The notes under the pieces are model-generated. The model was given only the letters and a program-made list of their open reading frames with translations, had not been told where the DNA came from and did no database searches. Source: Kalaharituber pfeilii (lineage: Eukaryota; Ascomycota; Pezizomycetes; Pezizales; Pezizaceae). Taken from it: 64,000 nucleotides of DNA. This document shows, piece by piece, positions 1 through 11,384 of this stretch (its first letter is position 1; the number at the start of each line of letters is the position of its first letter). The stretch is from the NCBI GenBank assembly GCA_015179045.1, contig WHUZ01000033.1:496001-560000 (forward strand). Direction: 5' to 3'. The position numbers were made by a program, and so were the translations under genes.

Positions 1-262
1 AAATAGCATTGATAGACTCTTTATTATCTTCCGCAGTTAGACCCCATCCAGATCTCTCTTGTAGAGCCTTACACTCCCTCCATGACCTCTTTACATTAGT
101 CATTTTATCTCCTATCTTTTTGACCATAATATGATCATCTGCAGCAAACTCTTAGTCTTTAACATCCTTATGCTAGGCCACTTGCTTACCTCTCAATAGC
201 TCTTGGTTATCCTCCATTCAAGCGACTAGTTACTCAAGTTCCTCCTTCATCCAGGGTTTAAG
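1..262 (-). pseudogene. Relic Myb/SANT-like DNA-binding domain, inactivated by stops
   Basis: On the minus strand one reading frame runs for about 85 codons without a frameshift. It has a charged N-terminal part and ends in a segment with W-x2-C-x-L and SGWG that resembles the Myb/SANT-like domains common in fungal repeat-associated proteins. Four in-frame stops interrupt it (TAA, TGA, TAG, TAA). Each could come from CAA, CGA or CAG by one C-to-T change. The relic runs off the left edge of the window, so its end cannot be seen. The domain assignment rests on a few residues and is tentative; a dead coding segment is more secure than the family. Confidence 0.4.
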
Positions 263-712
263 GGATTACACTGACATGCCATGGCAGAATAAAGGAGTAA
301 GATAGGGTGACTTATTTGCAGGATTCTGGTATGGATCGGTGATGTCTACGGTGCGGTGCGCTGCGGTGCAGTTGCAGTGCGGTGTGGGGAAGCGTTGAGT
401 GGGGGCGGTTTGAGGAAAATCTACGGTAAGGTACGTGGTTTTCCAAAAAGTACGGGACTATTTCGTGCCGTAGATTTTTCAGAAATGTACGGTGATAACG
501 TACCTTGCCGTACATTTCAGGGCGGAACATAGCCAATGAGTGTTGTTGCCAACACAACAATCTCGACCTTTTCGGATACAGCATACTGATCATTTTACTC
601 TACTCATCGAGACGAATCGATTGACTCAGCTTTCAATATCGGGGAACGAAGCATTCACGCAGGAGGCTGGGGGTCCCTCAACTTTACAGCAGGGCGGCCA
701 AGCAACAGAACA
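263..712. other. Non-coding stretch with CTACGG/GTACGG motifs
   Basis: No credible gene. Between about 345 and 525 the motifs CTACGGT, GTACGG and their complements recur in both directions, for example CTACGGTAAGGTA near 420. The same string appears inverted near 5,497-5,512, on the far side of the adjacent LINE. The two may be ends of an element that the LINE entered, but no clean target-site duplication was found. Confidence 0.4.
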
Positions 713-1780
713 ATGTGGGAGGCTCTTGGCGAATGGAATGTGGCGGTGGCTGATGAGGTCGTCATGCGTGATGGTCTCGGGGCGGTGATTCGGGTCGATG
801 TAGCCAATTGGGAACGAGAGGCGCAGGCGGTCGCGGATGCAGAAAGGAAGACAATGGAGGATATTATTGGAGGACTTAGTATGATGACCCGTGTCGCTGG
901 AACCAGTGCGGCCCTGGTGGACCTTGTGGTTAGAGAAGGGCAACTTGTTGAGAATGCCCCACTATGGAATTTGCAAGACCTTCTGAAGACGATCTGGAGC
1001 AAGTCAGCCGTACAGCTCAAAGATGTGGGTATCGCCATCAGGAGATCCAGGACTGCAGCACATGCAGTGAGGCAGATCGTGGAGGCGCTAAATCAGGTTG
1101 GGAACGGGAACACGAACGGACCGGACTCCGGGGAGGAGGAGGAAGGGGGGGGACCCAGTGTCGAACCCCTTACCCTGGAGGAAGATATGAGTTTGGATGG
1201 GGACAAGGGGGCAGGAGCTGGGGACGCCAGTGGGGATGGGCACCGCCTCGGGCAAGGGGAGGAGTTCTGGGGTTTCGATAAGGGAAGCGAGATAGAGGGA
1301 CATAATATTCCCGAAGCGCTATACTGGGCACACAGGGCATTACACCGAGTGATGCTCTACAATTTCAGGAGAGTCAAGGGGATGACCCCAAAGCAGGGCA
1401 GTAAGGTCCTGGATGCACTACAGGCGACTACCGCGGGGTTGGCAGCTCTGATCAAATCACCCATTTACCCCGCCAGTAACATGGAACAACTGGATATGGA
1501 GAAGGTAGAGGATGTGGAAGGCGGCGGCACCTATGAAGACCTGATGGCAAAGGCGGCTTTGGGACGTGACCTCCGGAATATCAAGGGTATGGTAGAGGAA
1601 CTCTATGTTGCACAGGGGTTAGCCTCTCAGAAGGTAGCAAACAGGCTACTGCAAAGGAAGAAGGAGGAGGAAGCACAGAAGAAAAGGCAGAAGGAACAGG
1701 CAGCAGTTAAAACCTGGGCGCAGGTGTTAAGAGGAGAAGAGCTCGCCGAGGCACGGGCGGAAGCACGGGCGGAAGCACGA

Positions 1781-1828
<48 letters not shown>

Positions 1829-2302
1829 ACGGAGGCACAGCGAGGAGAAGGACCCGCGGACCAGACAGAAGCAGAAGCGGAGGGGGCGGGGGCGGCGGCC
1901 ATTACCGATATTCCAACAGGGCCAAGGATTGGGGTAGGGAACAGGCACCGGCCCATGCCAGTCCAATGGCAACCGAAAGAGGCAGTAGGCAAGAATGATG
2001 TGGTCATTACAGTCAGACGGCAGCTGGATAACCTCCCGCCAGCCGAGTGGCAGAAGAACAAGGCAGCGGCGGCTAAGAGGGTCAAGGACGAGCTCGCAAG
2101 AGTAGGCGGAGGCGCGCAATATGACGTTAGGGCAGTGGAGCAGTCCGCAGTTGACCCCAAGGAGAGATATATTCTGGTGCGCCTCCCAGAGGTGGTAGAG
2201 GATAAGGAGACAGCAGCGGAAGAGCTGGTGGCGAGACTTAAGCGTACAACTTGTGGAGAGACAAGAGGCAAGAAGGGGACAAAGCGAATGGTGGAACGAT
2301 GA
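713..2302 (+). CDS. LINE ORF1 protein (gag-like), 529 aa
   Basis: This is the first open reading frame of a non-LTR retrotransposon, expected to bind the element RNA. The protein is hydrophilic. It has acidic Gly/Glu-rich runs around residues 130-200, a basic Lys/Glu/Gln-rich helical stretch around 305-345, and an alanine repeat at about 344-375 made first of EARA units and then of AQ dipeptides (nt 1,741-1,846). The C-terminal 100 residues (ITVRRQLDNLPPAEW onward) look like the RRM-like/C-terminal fold of fungal Tad1-type ORF1 proteins. It overlaps the next frame by 50 nt. The stop lies where an endonuclease-coding region would be expected to begin, so the C-terminus may have been altered by an internal deletion. 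The start is the first ATG; a longer start is possible. Confidence 0.7.
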
Positions 2303-5300
2303 GCTAGAGCGACAGCGCAGGGAGCTACATCGACAGACCCGGCGGGTGGATAGAGCTCGTGTTAGGGCCACTGACAGTGAGGCAGAGAGGCAGGAACAAG
2401 TGCTACGAAGACTTCGGAAGGACTTTCGAAGGAAAGTGAGGAGGGCTAGAAACATGTATCTGGATGAACTATTGGGCAAAGAAAGTGCTCTGCTAGAGAG
2501 GGGCGAATTGAGAGAAATGGACAAGGTCTGGGAGACATGGAAGCGAGTCTCAGGAAAGAAGCGGAAAAGGTGTATTGGCTTGGCTCCGGGGCCACCAGGA
2601 CTGGCTCCAGAGGAGATCATAGAGGGAATTGTGCAGGCAAATTTCCCATCATGCAATATGGAGGTTCTGGGAGCAGGAGAGGTGACGTATAGGGAAGCGC
2701 TGGCAGAGGATATTGACCCGGGAACAAATAGAGAGTCGCAGGACTGGACGGAGATATGGAGAAAGGTATGGAGAAAGCTTAACAGTAAAGCAGCAGCAGG
2801 GATCGACGGCTGGAATAAGCGAGCGCTGGCAAAAGTGGTGAAAGCGGCCGGACCAGAGGCAGAGGAACGGCTAGGGGAGGTGTTTGGGAAGAAGTGGGGA
2901 GGGCATGAAAGCTGGGATGGAAGAAGGGATATAAGAATCAAAATGATCATGAAACCAGGAAGGACAGCAGCTGGGGAACTGTCCAGCTGGCGGCCAGTTG
3001 GTGTTATGGGCATTTTGGAGAAGCTATACGAAATGGGCCTAGTGGAAGGTATGAAAACAAAGGTGCACTGGTTTGAGCATACGCTGGGAGCGCGCACAGG
3101 ACAGGGAGCGGTGGATCTGCTGATCAAACATGCGGACTATGAGCGCATTTTTATAAAGAGGAGTACGTGTGTAAAGAAGACTGAGAGTCATTCCAATACA
3201 CATGCTAGGCTCGGTATCTACTTTGATGTCAAGTCGGCCTTCTCAGGAACGTCAGGAGCACAGGTTCTTTGCGCCCTAATGGCACATCCGGAGCTGGTGG
3301 AATGGGCAGATGCAGCGATTGATAGAGCAACGGAACGGACTGCCTGGATACAGTGGGATGGGCCAGGAGGAGAGGGAAGGCCAGTAATAGTCAATGGGTT
3401 ACCACAAGGGGGGCCAGCGTCACCCCTTCTATGGTGCCTGGTAATGGATGTAGCATTACGGATGGCGAGGCGGAGTCTAGAGAAGAGAATCTGGAATTAT
3501 ATGGCGAAGCAGGGGACCTCCGGTGGGTCTAAGAGGAAGGCAGAGATAGGACATCTATCAGAGCAGCAAAAGCGAGTAATCGACTGGAGAATCAAGGACA
3601 AACAAATAGAGATTGACACGGATGCCTATATGGATGATGGGTTTATAGGTATCACAGGTCTATTACCTGGCAAACAGTGGGATAACTTTCTTGCGCTCAT
3701 AGAAGATACTCTGGAGGAGTTTGAGAAGACCTGGGGGCTGGTGTTACCAAAGGAAAAGCGGCATACTGTTACGTATGGAGGGGGGGATGAAGCTCCGGCG
3801 GGTAGCCAGAAGCGAGAATATGAGAGGCTAGGAGTCAAAACACCGAATACAATAAAAAGGGAATTACCAGGATACAGTAAGTATAAGAGTCAAGAAAGCA
3901 TGGGGTCGAACATGGCAGATGGCACAAACTATAAGAGAGAGACGTCTGGGAATAAATATTATAGTTAAGCTGATTAACATAATACTACTTCCAACACTCA
4001 CCTATGGGGCGGAAATATACAAGTCTGCAAGAGATCGGGAAACATTAAGAAAAGAGCATACACGAATGGTTAGGGCACTGCTGCAGTTACCCATGAGTGT
4101 CCCATTCAAGGTGGCAGTAGGGGCACTGGGAGTCATACCAACGGATGCATATATCAACAAGCTACGGAGAAGAGCAGCCATTAGGATAGCGACAGTCCCA
4201 GGTCATATAAACCGAAGTAGGATAGGAAAAGGAAGTCTTGTTGATAAGCTAATGCAGGAGGCGGTGGGGGATGAGTCGGGCACTAGAATCGAGTTACACG
4301 TAGCTCGGGAGTGGAAGCCGTGGAGGAAGGGGATAATTTTGGGAAGTATGGAGACGGAGCAGAGGCGGCCAAAAGAGGTGGAACGCGAGCAGTGGGTCAC
4401 TGCAGTAGCAGTATGGGAAGAGGAGCAGATATGGAATGGAGCGCAAGTATGGTATACAGATGGGAGCCGTTCAGAGGCCGGGGTAGGGGCAGCGGCGGTG
4501 AGAGTCCGCAGACCGGCATTGGGAACATATGGGGTGCAGGCGAACCGGACAGATATGAAGCATACAGGGTAGCATTGCCTGGCACATACGATAATGACGT
4601 AGCTGAACTAGCTGCAGTTCTGGAGGCATGCCGGGTGGCGCTTATGCAGGCCGATGGGAGCTCAGGCTCTGGGAAGATATACATCCTAACAGACTCACAG
4701 TATGTGGTACGGGTGGCACTGGATGGGCAATTCAAAGCACGCTCACGGCTTGAGCACGAGCTCCTCAGGATGAGCCACAGGCTGGCGGATAAGGGTGTAG
4801 AGGGATACATGATTTGGATCCCGGCACATCTGGGGATTGCTGGGAATGAGAGGGCGGATAAAGAGGCCAAGAGAGCAGTGGTAGACCCAGGATGGAGGAT
4901 GCAGGGGGTACCCGGCCAACTCACGGTGGCAGAAGCCAGGGCAAGAGATAGAGCAAAGTTTGCAGAGGACCTGGGGGCAGAGGCATGGGGTCTAGGGCTG
5001 AGGCACTGGACCAATAAAGGGGTGAGAGCATTTATGGAGATCTCCCGCAAGAGGACAGAGTGTCCTTTCTGTGGGAAGGACAAGCCAGCAATGAGGGACC
5101 ATATTATGCGGAAATGCCGGAAGCTCAAGAAGGAGAGGCTGGAGGAAGGCCTTTACGGGACACGCAGGGATGGGCGGGCGGTACCTACAGGTTTTGACAT
5201 TTGGTTCGCAAAAGATGAATGGTCTAAGACGCAGAACTTCTGCATGAGGGTAGCGGGGCGAATTAAGCCTATTCACTTTGGGACGGGGAGTCAAGGGTAG
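2253..5300 (+). pseudogene. LINE ORF2 relic: reverse transcriptase and RNase H, no endonuclease
   Basis: The frame opens with SEWWNDELE, the short segment that in Tad1/I-type LINEs follows the endonuclease. The apurinic endonuclease domain itself is missing between ORF1 and here. The reverse transcriptase has the fingers/palm motifs WRPVGVMG, LPQGGPASPLL and the catalytic YMDD at 3,627-3,638. RNase H follows with YTDGS, ELAAVLEA, TDSQ and HLGIAGNERADKEA, and then a zinc-knuckle-like CPFCGKD...H...C. The reading frame changes twice, once near 3,850-3,920 and again near 4,540-4,560 inside RNase H, so no full protein can be made. It is clearly a dead copy. The missing endonuclease could be a deletion in this copy or a feature of the lineage. 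Confidence 0.85.
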
Positions 5301-5521
5301 GAGGGCGGAAGGCGATGGGGAAGAGGAGGACGGGGAGGATGAGAGGGTTGCTGGCGGAGCTTATTTCTTTCTTTGTTCCTGATTTTTATTTTTCTAGAGG
5401 GGGAAACCCCGTTTCCTTTGTAAAACCTTGCCGCGTATAGTCCCGGAAAAAGTGCAATAGCCAGGCACCGTCGGGGACGTAAAACAATGACAAACTCTAC
5501 TTACCTTACCGTAGATAATTG
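5301..5521 (+). other. LINE 3' trailing sequence
   Basis: This is non-coding sequence after the RNase H/zinc-knuckle stop, presumably the LINE 3' UTR. It does not contain either of the two tail types seen elsewhere in the window and has no poly(A). A TTTTACGTCCCCGACG-like string at 5,470-5,486 (in complement) recurs twice at 60,265-60,318. Near 5,497 TACCTTACCGTAG is the inverse of a motif at about 420. Confidence 0.45.
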
Positions 5522-5662
5522 ATGACCACCACTACTAGTATAAACTGGTTTATTCATGAACTGCACTGGTCTACTTCGGAACACTGCCTCAGCACTAGTC
5601 CGGTCGGGGTCATGCCAACCAGACTACCTCAGCACAAGTACTTTGTACTACTACGTGCCATT

Positions 5663-5989
5663 AGTAATTTGCATCGGTTACAAGTACTTGTCGGTTTACC
5701 TTGTTGGTTTTTCGGTACAAGTCGGGTTTTCTTCCAAAAAAAAAAACCGACTTGGCCAGTAAGTCGGTTTTTTCCATATTAAATAACTTGGACCGACAAG
5801 TTGAAACAGATACAAGTTGCAAATTTTATGTTTCACCATACAAATAATCCCTGTCCAAGTCGGTTTTTGCCTCTATTTTCAACTTGTCGGACAAGTTTTT
5901 CTAAAAAAAAACAAACTGACTTGTCAGAGCAAGTCGGTGTCAGTCCAAAGTGAAAACTTGTACTTCTACCGACTTGGACCGATGCAAAC
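5663..5989. mobile_element. Small fold-back element made of AAGTCGGT/ACCGACTT motifs
   Basis: The insert interrupts the ~850-bp repeat. Its ends are inverted: TAGTAATTTGCATCGGT on the left and the complement of TAGTGTTTGCATCGGT on the right. Inside, ACCGACTTG and CAAGTCGGT alternate at least ten times in both orientations, so the single strand could fold extensively. No ORF of interest is present. It is probably a non-autonomous DNA element; the target duplication is unclear. Confidence 0.5.
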
Positions 5990-6008
5990 ACTAGGCCGCC
6001 GCTTTGGT

Positions 6009-6009
6009 T

Positions 6010-6053
<44 letters not shown>

Positions 6054-6096
6054 CACGTGACCCCGCATGCAGCTTTCCGCCATGGCAAGGCACTAG
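6009..6096 (-). mobile_element. 5'-truncated tail-A retroposon (3' end only)
   Basis: On the minus strand this reads CCATGGCGGAAAGCTGCATG then CGGGGTCACGTG followed by more than 40 A. That is the tail-A 3' end shared with LINE copies at 23,926-24,562, 52,606-53,240 and 13,120-13,177. Only the last 40 or so template bases were copied. It sits in repeat copy 1 beside GGCACTAGCTTTGGG. Confidence 0.75.
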
Positions 6097-6265
6097 CTTT
6101 GGGTAAAGACGATCACGACGGTAACGTACTACTGGTAATACCATTGATCGGCCAGTTACTTCTCTCTAACACAGCCTGTCAAGTTGCTCCACAAGCTACT
6201 GCCACCGACAAATTGTGGCTACTGGCAAAGCACTGACAGTTAGAAAATCGCTACTTTCGTATATA

Positions 6266-7577
6266 CTAGCCGAAAAAATAAGTATCCGGACAGGGGATAA
6301 ATGCATATTATGCGCTATGCAGTTTTTGGCATAAACTAGCATATTTTCGTATGCTTGGCTATGACACTCAGTGTGGATTTTATTGTCAGAAGTAATAGGA
6401 CAGCTGACATAACGAATTTGGGACTTGCAGCACCAACAGTCCTATACCTACGTATGAGGACAGCGCAAATAGATGTAAGTCTTTTGCTAGAAATATAAAA
6501 ATGGCACTGTAGGCAACTACGATAAGTGCAGGTTCAGGCATTATAATGATCAAAACTTACTATTCTGATAGTCTGACTACTCTTCTGATAGATCCTAAGA
6601 TTTCGAGACTGCTCTTCTAGAGACCATTGAAATACTGTTTAAGAGGCTGTTCGAGCTCAAACAGCCTCCGAAACAGCCTCCGAAACAGCGCCCGAAACAG
6701 CCTCCGAAACGGCCTGGAAGTTGCCTCCGGAACAACCTCCGGTACGACCTCCGGTACGACTTCCGAAACTGCCTCTGAACAGCCTCTAAACAGCCTCCGG
6801 AACACCCTCTTAAACAGCTGCTCGAACAGCTGCTTGTAGCATGTTAACAGCTACTCAAACAGCATCCAGAATAGCCTTCGGAACAGCCTCCGGAACAGCC
6901 TCCGGAACAGCCTCTGGAACAGCCTCCGCAAAAACTTCCCGAAAAGCCTCTGGAACAGGCTACAGAAGAGCACTGCAATAGCAGTGAAAACACTCCGTAG
7001 TGACCTACCTCCAGTTGCAGTACTCTGTTCTGCAATTTATTACAACTTCAAGATTTGTAGCTGATGCATATGTGAAGCTCTCAAAACTCCACTCTCAATG
7101 ATGTCAGTGCAATTGATTTCAGTATCTTCATTATTCTAGATATTGTTCTTATTGATAAAAACTTTGCTTGGGCTATTTGGTATGCGAATACCTCAATGTA
7201 GGCCAACAATGGCTGTTCTTTTCCAGGGGGGCTATTTTAGCACCTACAAGAATATTAGTATCTTACTTAGTTTACCCGGACTGTTGTTGCTTGCCGTCCT
7301 TGTATATATTACCTTGTTCTTGTATTTATTCCGCTGCTGTATGATAGGGGTCTCCAGAATTGCGGAGAAGACCCAAATTCATTATGTCAGCTGTCCGGAT
7401 TTCATTAGGTCAGCTGTCCGGATACTTCTGATATAATAAAAATTGGAACGCTATCATGAAATTTGGACTGGTCTAAGGAGCCAACCATACAAAAATATGC
7501 TACGTAGTTTATACCAAAAACTGCATAGCGCATAATATGCATTGGTCGCCTGTCCGGATACTTATTTTTTCGGCTAG
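6266..7577. mobile_element. Mariner-like non-autonomous element with ~95-bp TIRs and TA duplication
   Basis: Both ends are CTAGCCGAAAAAATAAGTAT followed by CCGGACAGG, in inverted orientation. The inverted similarity continues for about 95 bp (GCATATTATGCGCTATGCAG and beyond). The element is flanked by TA on each side (6,264-6,265 and 7,578-7,579). Paralogous empty sites at about 41,300 and 59,900 read straight through (GCATATA-CAAAG), which confirms the insertion and the TA duplication, as in Tc1/mariner elements. The 1,312-bp interior encodes no transposase. It holds a 12-bp minisatellite and extra internal GTCCGGATACTT copies, so it would need a helper in trans. Confidence 0.85.
6655..6965 (+). 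repeat. 12-bp minisatellite (GAACAGCCTCCG)
   Basis: About two dozen variants of GAACAGCCTCCG / AAACAGCCTCCG in tandem, with a less regular zone near 6,715-6,780 and 6,830-6,870. It lies inside the mariner-like element. The long frames it opens on both strands are repeat artefacts. Confidence 0.85.
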
Positions 7578-7745
7578 TACAAAGGTAGCATATATCAATA
7601 ATTTTGTATGCTTCCCTTTAGATTTCTATATGTAAGAATGAAGATTTGTAATTATAAGTATATTTCTATGGACACAAAATTTTCTAGGAAAATTACTGGA
7701 TATGCTCCAGGTATTTCTCTTGCATTGAGTAAACTTCTAGAATGC

Positions 7746-7866
7746 CCAGAAGCGAACTCAGCTTGCTGAGGAGTGTATTGGTTGGTTACAAGCTGCCCAG
7801 TGTTTTTCGTCCCAATGAGGTGAAAATGCCAAGACCCGACGTCGGCTCATAACAACTGTCGGCTAC
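7746..7866 (+). repeat. Copy of a short dispersed segment (QERTQLAEE-type)
   Basis: GCGAACTCAGCTTGCTGAGG through TTTTTCGTCCCAAT... matches segments at 61,198-61,320 and 63,018-63,115. In the 61-kb copy it can be read as QERTQLAEECMGWLQAAQCF, but the frame is not kept in all copies. It always stands beside an array of short tandem repeats. Origin not recognised. Confidence 0.6.
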
Positions 7867-7867
7867 C

Positions 7868-8261
7868 GAAATGGCAGCCGAAATGGCAGTTGAAACGGCC
7901 GCTGAAATGGCTGCTGAAAGGGTTACTGAAACGGCTACCGAAATAGCTGATGAAATGACAGCTGAAATGGCCGCTGCAATAGCTACTTCAATAGCTACTG
8001 AAATTGCTGCTGAAATTGCTGCTGAAATGGCTATCGAAATGGCTACTAAAATGCCTACTAAAAGGGATACTGAAATGGCTATGGAAATGACTACCAAAAC
8101 GACTCTTGAAATGGCTGCCGAAATGGCTGCCGAAATGGCTGGTGAAATGGCTACTGAAATGGCTCCTGAAATGGCTACCGAAATGGCTGATGAAATGGCT
8201 ACTGAAATGGCTACTGAAATGGCTGCTGAAATGGCTACCGAAATGGCTACTGAAATGGCTG
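7868..8261 (+). repeat. 12-bp minisatellite (GAAATGGCTRCY)
   Basis: About 33 tandem units of GAAATGGCTRCY. The frames it opens (MATEMA-type repeats on the plus strand, FSSHF-type on the minus) are artefacts of the 12-bp period. The array passes directly into the ~53-bp satellite through GGGGCCGGCCATGCCTGTCA. The same junction is found inverted at about 62,925-62,950, so the two repeats travel as a compound. Confidence 0.85.
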
Positions 8262-8502
8262 GGGCCGGCCATGCCTGTCAAATTCAACTCACTCCATCTC
8301 ATCTTGCACCATCGGGTCGGGCCAGCTATACGTGTCAAATTCAGCTCATGCCGTCAAGTCAGGTATGCAATTCGTGTGAAATTGAGCTCATTGTACCTCA
8401 CCTCACGCCGTCGGCTCGGATCTGCCATACCTGTCAAATTTTACCTCATCTCACGCTGTCCGGCCGGACCTGCCATACCTGTCAAACTCAGCTCATTGTA
8501 CG
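8262..8502 (+). repeat. ~53-bp satellite, block 1
   Basis: About five diverged units with the core GCCATACCTGTCAAATTCAG followed by CTCATTCTACCTCATCTC and a GC-rich segment near YCGGGYCGG. The last unit carries the target GCTCATTGTACG of the LINE that follows. Confidence 0.8.
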
Positions 8503-8505
8503 CGG

Positions 8506-10843
8506 GTGGGAGAGCTGGTAGACAAGTTGAACGAGGCGCTGAAAGGGACAAGCAATGTGTCGGCACCGGGTCCGGATGGGGTATCATACAAGCTACTGAA
8601 GCTAGTGATGAAGACTCCGTTGGGAAACCAGGTCTTGACACAGCTGGCAGAGGAGATGGCGAAGGGAAGGACGCCGGAGGAGTGGCAGCTGAGCAAGGTG
8701 GTGATGATCCCGAAACCAGGGAAAGACAAAACTCAGGTGAAGGGGTGGAGGCCAATAAACTTGATCAACTGCGTGGCGAAATTGGGAGAGAAGGTGGTTG
8801 CGGGGGAGCTCCAGAATGCGGATCAACTCCTTCACCGACATCAGTTTGGAGGATGGAAGAGACGAAATGCAGCGGAGGCCATGATGAGGGCGGTAACCAA
8901 GACGCAAAGGTGTCTGGCGAGGAAGGGGGGTGCGATATGGAGGCTAGATGACGTGAGAGGAGGCTTTAATAATGTTAGGGGGGAGGAGGTGATGAGGAGA
9001 ATTGAAGGGACAGACAGGCAGGGAGATGGGCAGGATGGTTGAAGGGCTTCTTTAGGGCGAGGAGGTTCACAGTGGAATGGGATGGGCAGGTAAGAGGGGA
9101 GGGAAAGGCGAACGTGGGGGTACCGCAAGGGTCCCCGCTGTCGCCGGTGATTTTCCTGATTTGGCTGGCGCCAATACTGGAGGAGGTGGAAGAGACGTTG
9201 AGGGTCCAAATCCCGGAAGCGGAGTGTGAGGTACCCTCATATGTGGACGACATAAATGTCACGGTGTGGGATTGGGGGGGGGGGCTTAGATCAAGAAAGA
9301 CTAAGGGTGAAGGTGAAGAATATAGTGAAGAGAGTGGCAGAAGAGAAGGGGGTACCGCTGGAGCCGGCCAAACACGAGGACATTGTGTTCGGCAAGGGGA
9401 AGAGGAGAAGAAGAGAAGTGGAAAGAGTGAAGTGGCTGAGAGTGATCTCCGATTCGACACTCGAATTCGACTTCCATTGGAAGGCGAGGGTGGAGAAGGC
9501 GAGAAGACTCACGGGGCGAAGATGGGATTAGGCGCGGGGCAATGGGGTATGAGGCCGAGGAGCTGGCGGCAGCTGTATACGGGGATGATAAGAGCGGTGA
9601 TGATGTGGGGGTCGGAGATTGGATGGCGCGGTCAGAAGGAGTGGAGGAGAGAAATGGAGAAAATTCAGTACCAGGTACTGAAGAAGGCCACAGGCGCTGT
9701 CCACGGAGCAGCGATTCAGAAGGTTAACTGGATTGCCGGAGTGGAGAGTGCAGAGACAGCACTAGACGCCGCACAGGCGAGGCTGGTGGCAAGAAGCATG
9801 GGGGATCCGGAGGGCTGCGGGGACATTTGGACGGCAGACTTCAGAGGGGAGGGAGACGCGGAGGAGTGGGGCAGAGATTGGAAGGATTGGAGCGTGGGAT
9901 GGGCGACACAGAAGAAGGACGGGTTTGAGTCGGTGGCGGGGAGAGTGCAGAGTATGGTTAGCTTCGTTATGCCGGAGGGGGTAGACGAAGTATCATGGGG
10001 AGGGAGATGTGCGAGAGTGGAGGTGGAAGAAGTGACGAGAGAAGGACGCAAGGGGGGAAGCGTGGAGGAGTGGGAGTCTTCGATCTTCTGGGCGACGCAA
10101 GGGGCGGGGGCAGTGTACACAGATGGTAGTATGAATGAGAAGGGGAGAGTGGGAGGGGGTTTTTGGAAATGGGATGGCGGAGGGGGTGAAGAAATGGGGA
10201 CGGGAGCGACGGTATGGGATGGAGAAGTGAAGGGGACGAGAAAGGGGATAGAGAAGGCGGCACCGGCGCCGGCGAACCTGGTCATCCTAACTGACTCACA
10301 GGCAGCAATTGCGGCGGTGATGAAGGCGGGGAGACTAGGGAAAGCACGAACTGGAGACCTGAGGAGAGTGGTGGATGCGGTGGCGGAGAGGAAAAAGAAG
10401 TCAAGCTGATGTGGGTGAAAGCGCACATCGGTATCGCTGGCAATGAGGCGGCGGACAGGATAGGGAAGTCAGTGGTGACAGAAGGAGGTTTGCGCCAGAA
10501 GTGGAAAAAACTGCGCGCAGCGGAGAGGAGGGAAGTGGGGTATGGAGGGGGCTCGGTGATGAGGTGGGGCAGAGGGGCAGCCACTGCCTTCACCAGGTTG
10601 AGGACGGGTAAGGGGATGGGAAAGGAGTGGGAGATCAAAATAGGGAAGGCGGAGGAGGGGAGCAGGTGTGAGTGTGGCCAGAGACAGACGGCAGACCACC
10701 TGGCATTCAGGTGTGACGGGGTGGACTACCCGGAAGGGTGGGAGAAGTGGGAGGATGCGGACGAAAAGAAGTGGCTGGAATATCAAGAGAACGGGGAGGC
10801 GGTGGATGTGCTGGGAGCATTTTTCGGGTCGTTGAAGGTGTAG
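8506..10843 (+). pseudogene. LINE ORF2 relic: reverse transcriptase and RNase H
   Basis: The translated pieces contain the RT motifs SAPGPDGVSYKLLK, WRPINLINC, VPQGSPLSP and the catalytic YVDD in EVPSYVDDINV (about 9,237-9,260). RNase H follows with YTDGSMNEKG, TDSQAAIAA and KAHIGIAGNEAAD, and then a C-terminal CECGQRQTADHLAFRC zinc-knuckle-like motif. At least four frame changes are needed (near 9,040, in the G run at about 9,280, near 9,530, and at about 10,409), so the gene is dead. It is the same family as the minus-strand LINE at 32.6-36.3 kb, with long stretches of near-identical protein. Confidence 0.85.
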
Positions 10844-11384
10844 GGGAGGGGGTGAATTTTGGTTTGTTCGAAGGTGGCGGTGGAGGTAAAGCGTAGCTAT
10901 TTTTATCGCCCTGGGGAGGTGGGGCGGGGAGGGGTCGAGTTTTTCGTTTGTAGAGGTGGCGGTGGAAGGGTAGTTAGGTAAGCCTGCCTCCGGGCTTTGA
11001 GGGTTCTAGACCCAGGGTAGTCTCATTCCAAGACCCTCTAGGCTGCGAAAGCCGAGCGCAGCGAGGGTCTTGATTCTTATGTATTTTTTTGTTAGCTAAT
11101 TTGAATCTAAGCACCCCTCCTGCAAATGGGGCGCAAAGTTCGTCTAAGTAGACAAGTAACCATGCCAACGCGGCTACCTTGGCCCACATAGATCCATGCA
11201 GCCCACCCTAGATCTAAGTACATAGCCAAGTGCCTACCTCTACATCCACAACAATCATCACATCACATCACATCACTTCTAATTAATTGTCAATATTTTA
11301 AAACATGAGTACCCTCCTAGAAGAGCCACATCAACCATCTATAGAGACTCTTTTGGCCAGTCTATGGGGGGTCTGTCGCAGCAA

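Larger units (their letters stand above)
5522..7745 (-). repeat. Copy 1 of a ~850-bp dispersed repeat, broken by insertions
   Basis: Segments at 5,522-5,662, 6,097-6,265 and 7,580-7,745 match, in inverse orientation, the repeat copies at 40,890-41,745 and 59,180-60,238. Shared strings include ACCAGTTTATA, CACTAGCTTTGGGTAAAG and CTGGATATGCTCCAG. No coding capacity is evident. In this copy the repeat is split by a fold-back element, a tail-A retroposon fragment and a mariner-like element. The other copies serve as empty sites. Confidence 0.75.

Noticed and set aside
7868..8521. Long MATEMA/KWLPKWL/FSSHF-type repeat proteins.
   Set aside because: All come from a 12-bp tandem repeat, which keeps several frames open on both strands; no start, intron or conserved domain supports a gene.
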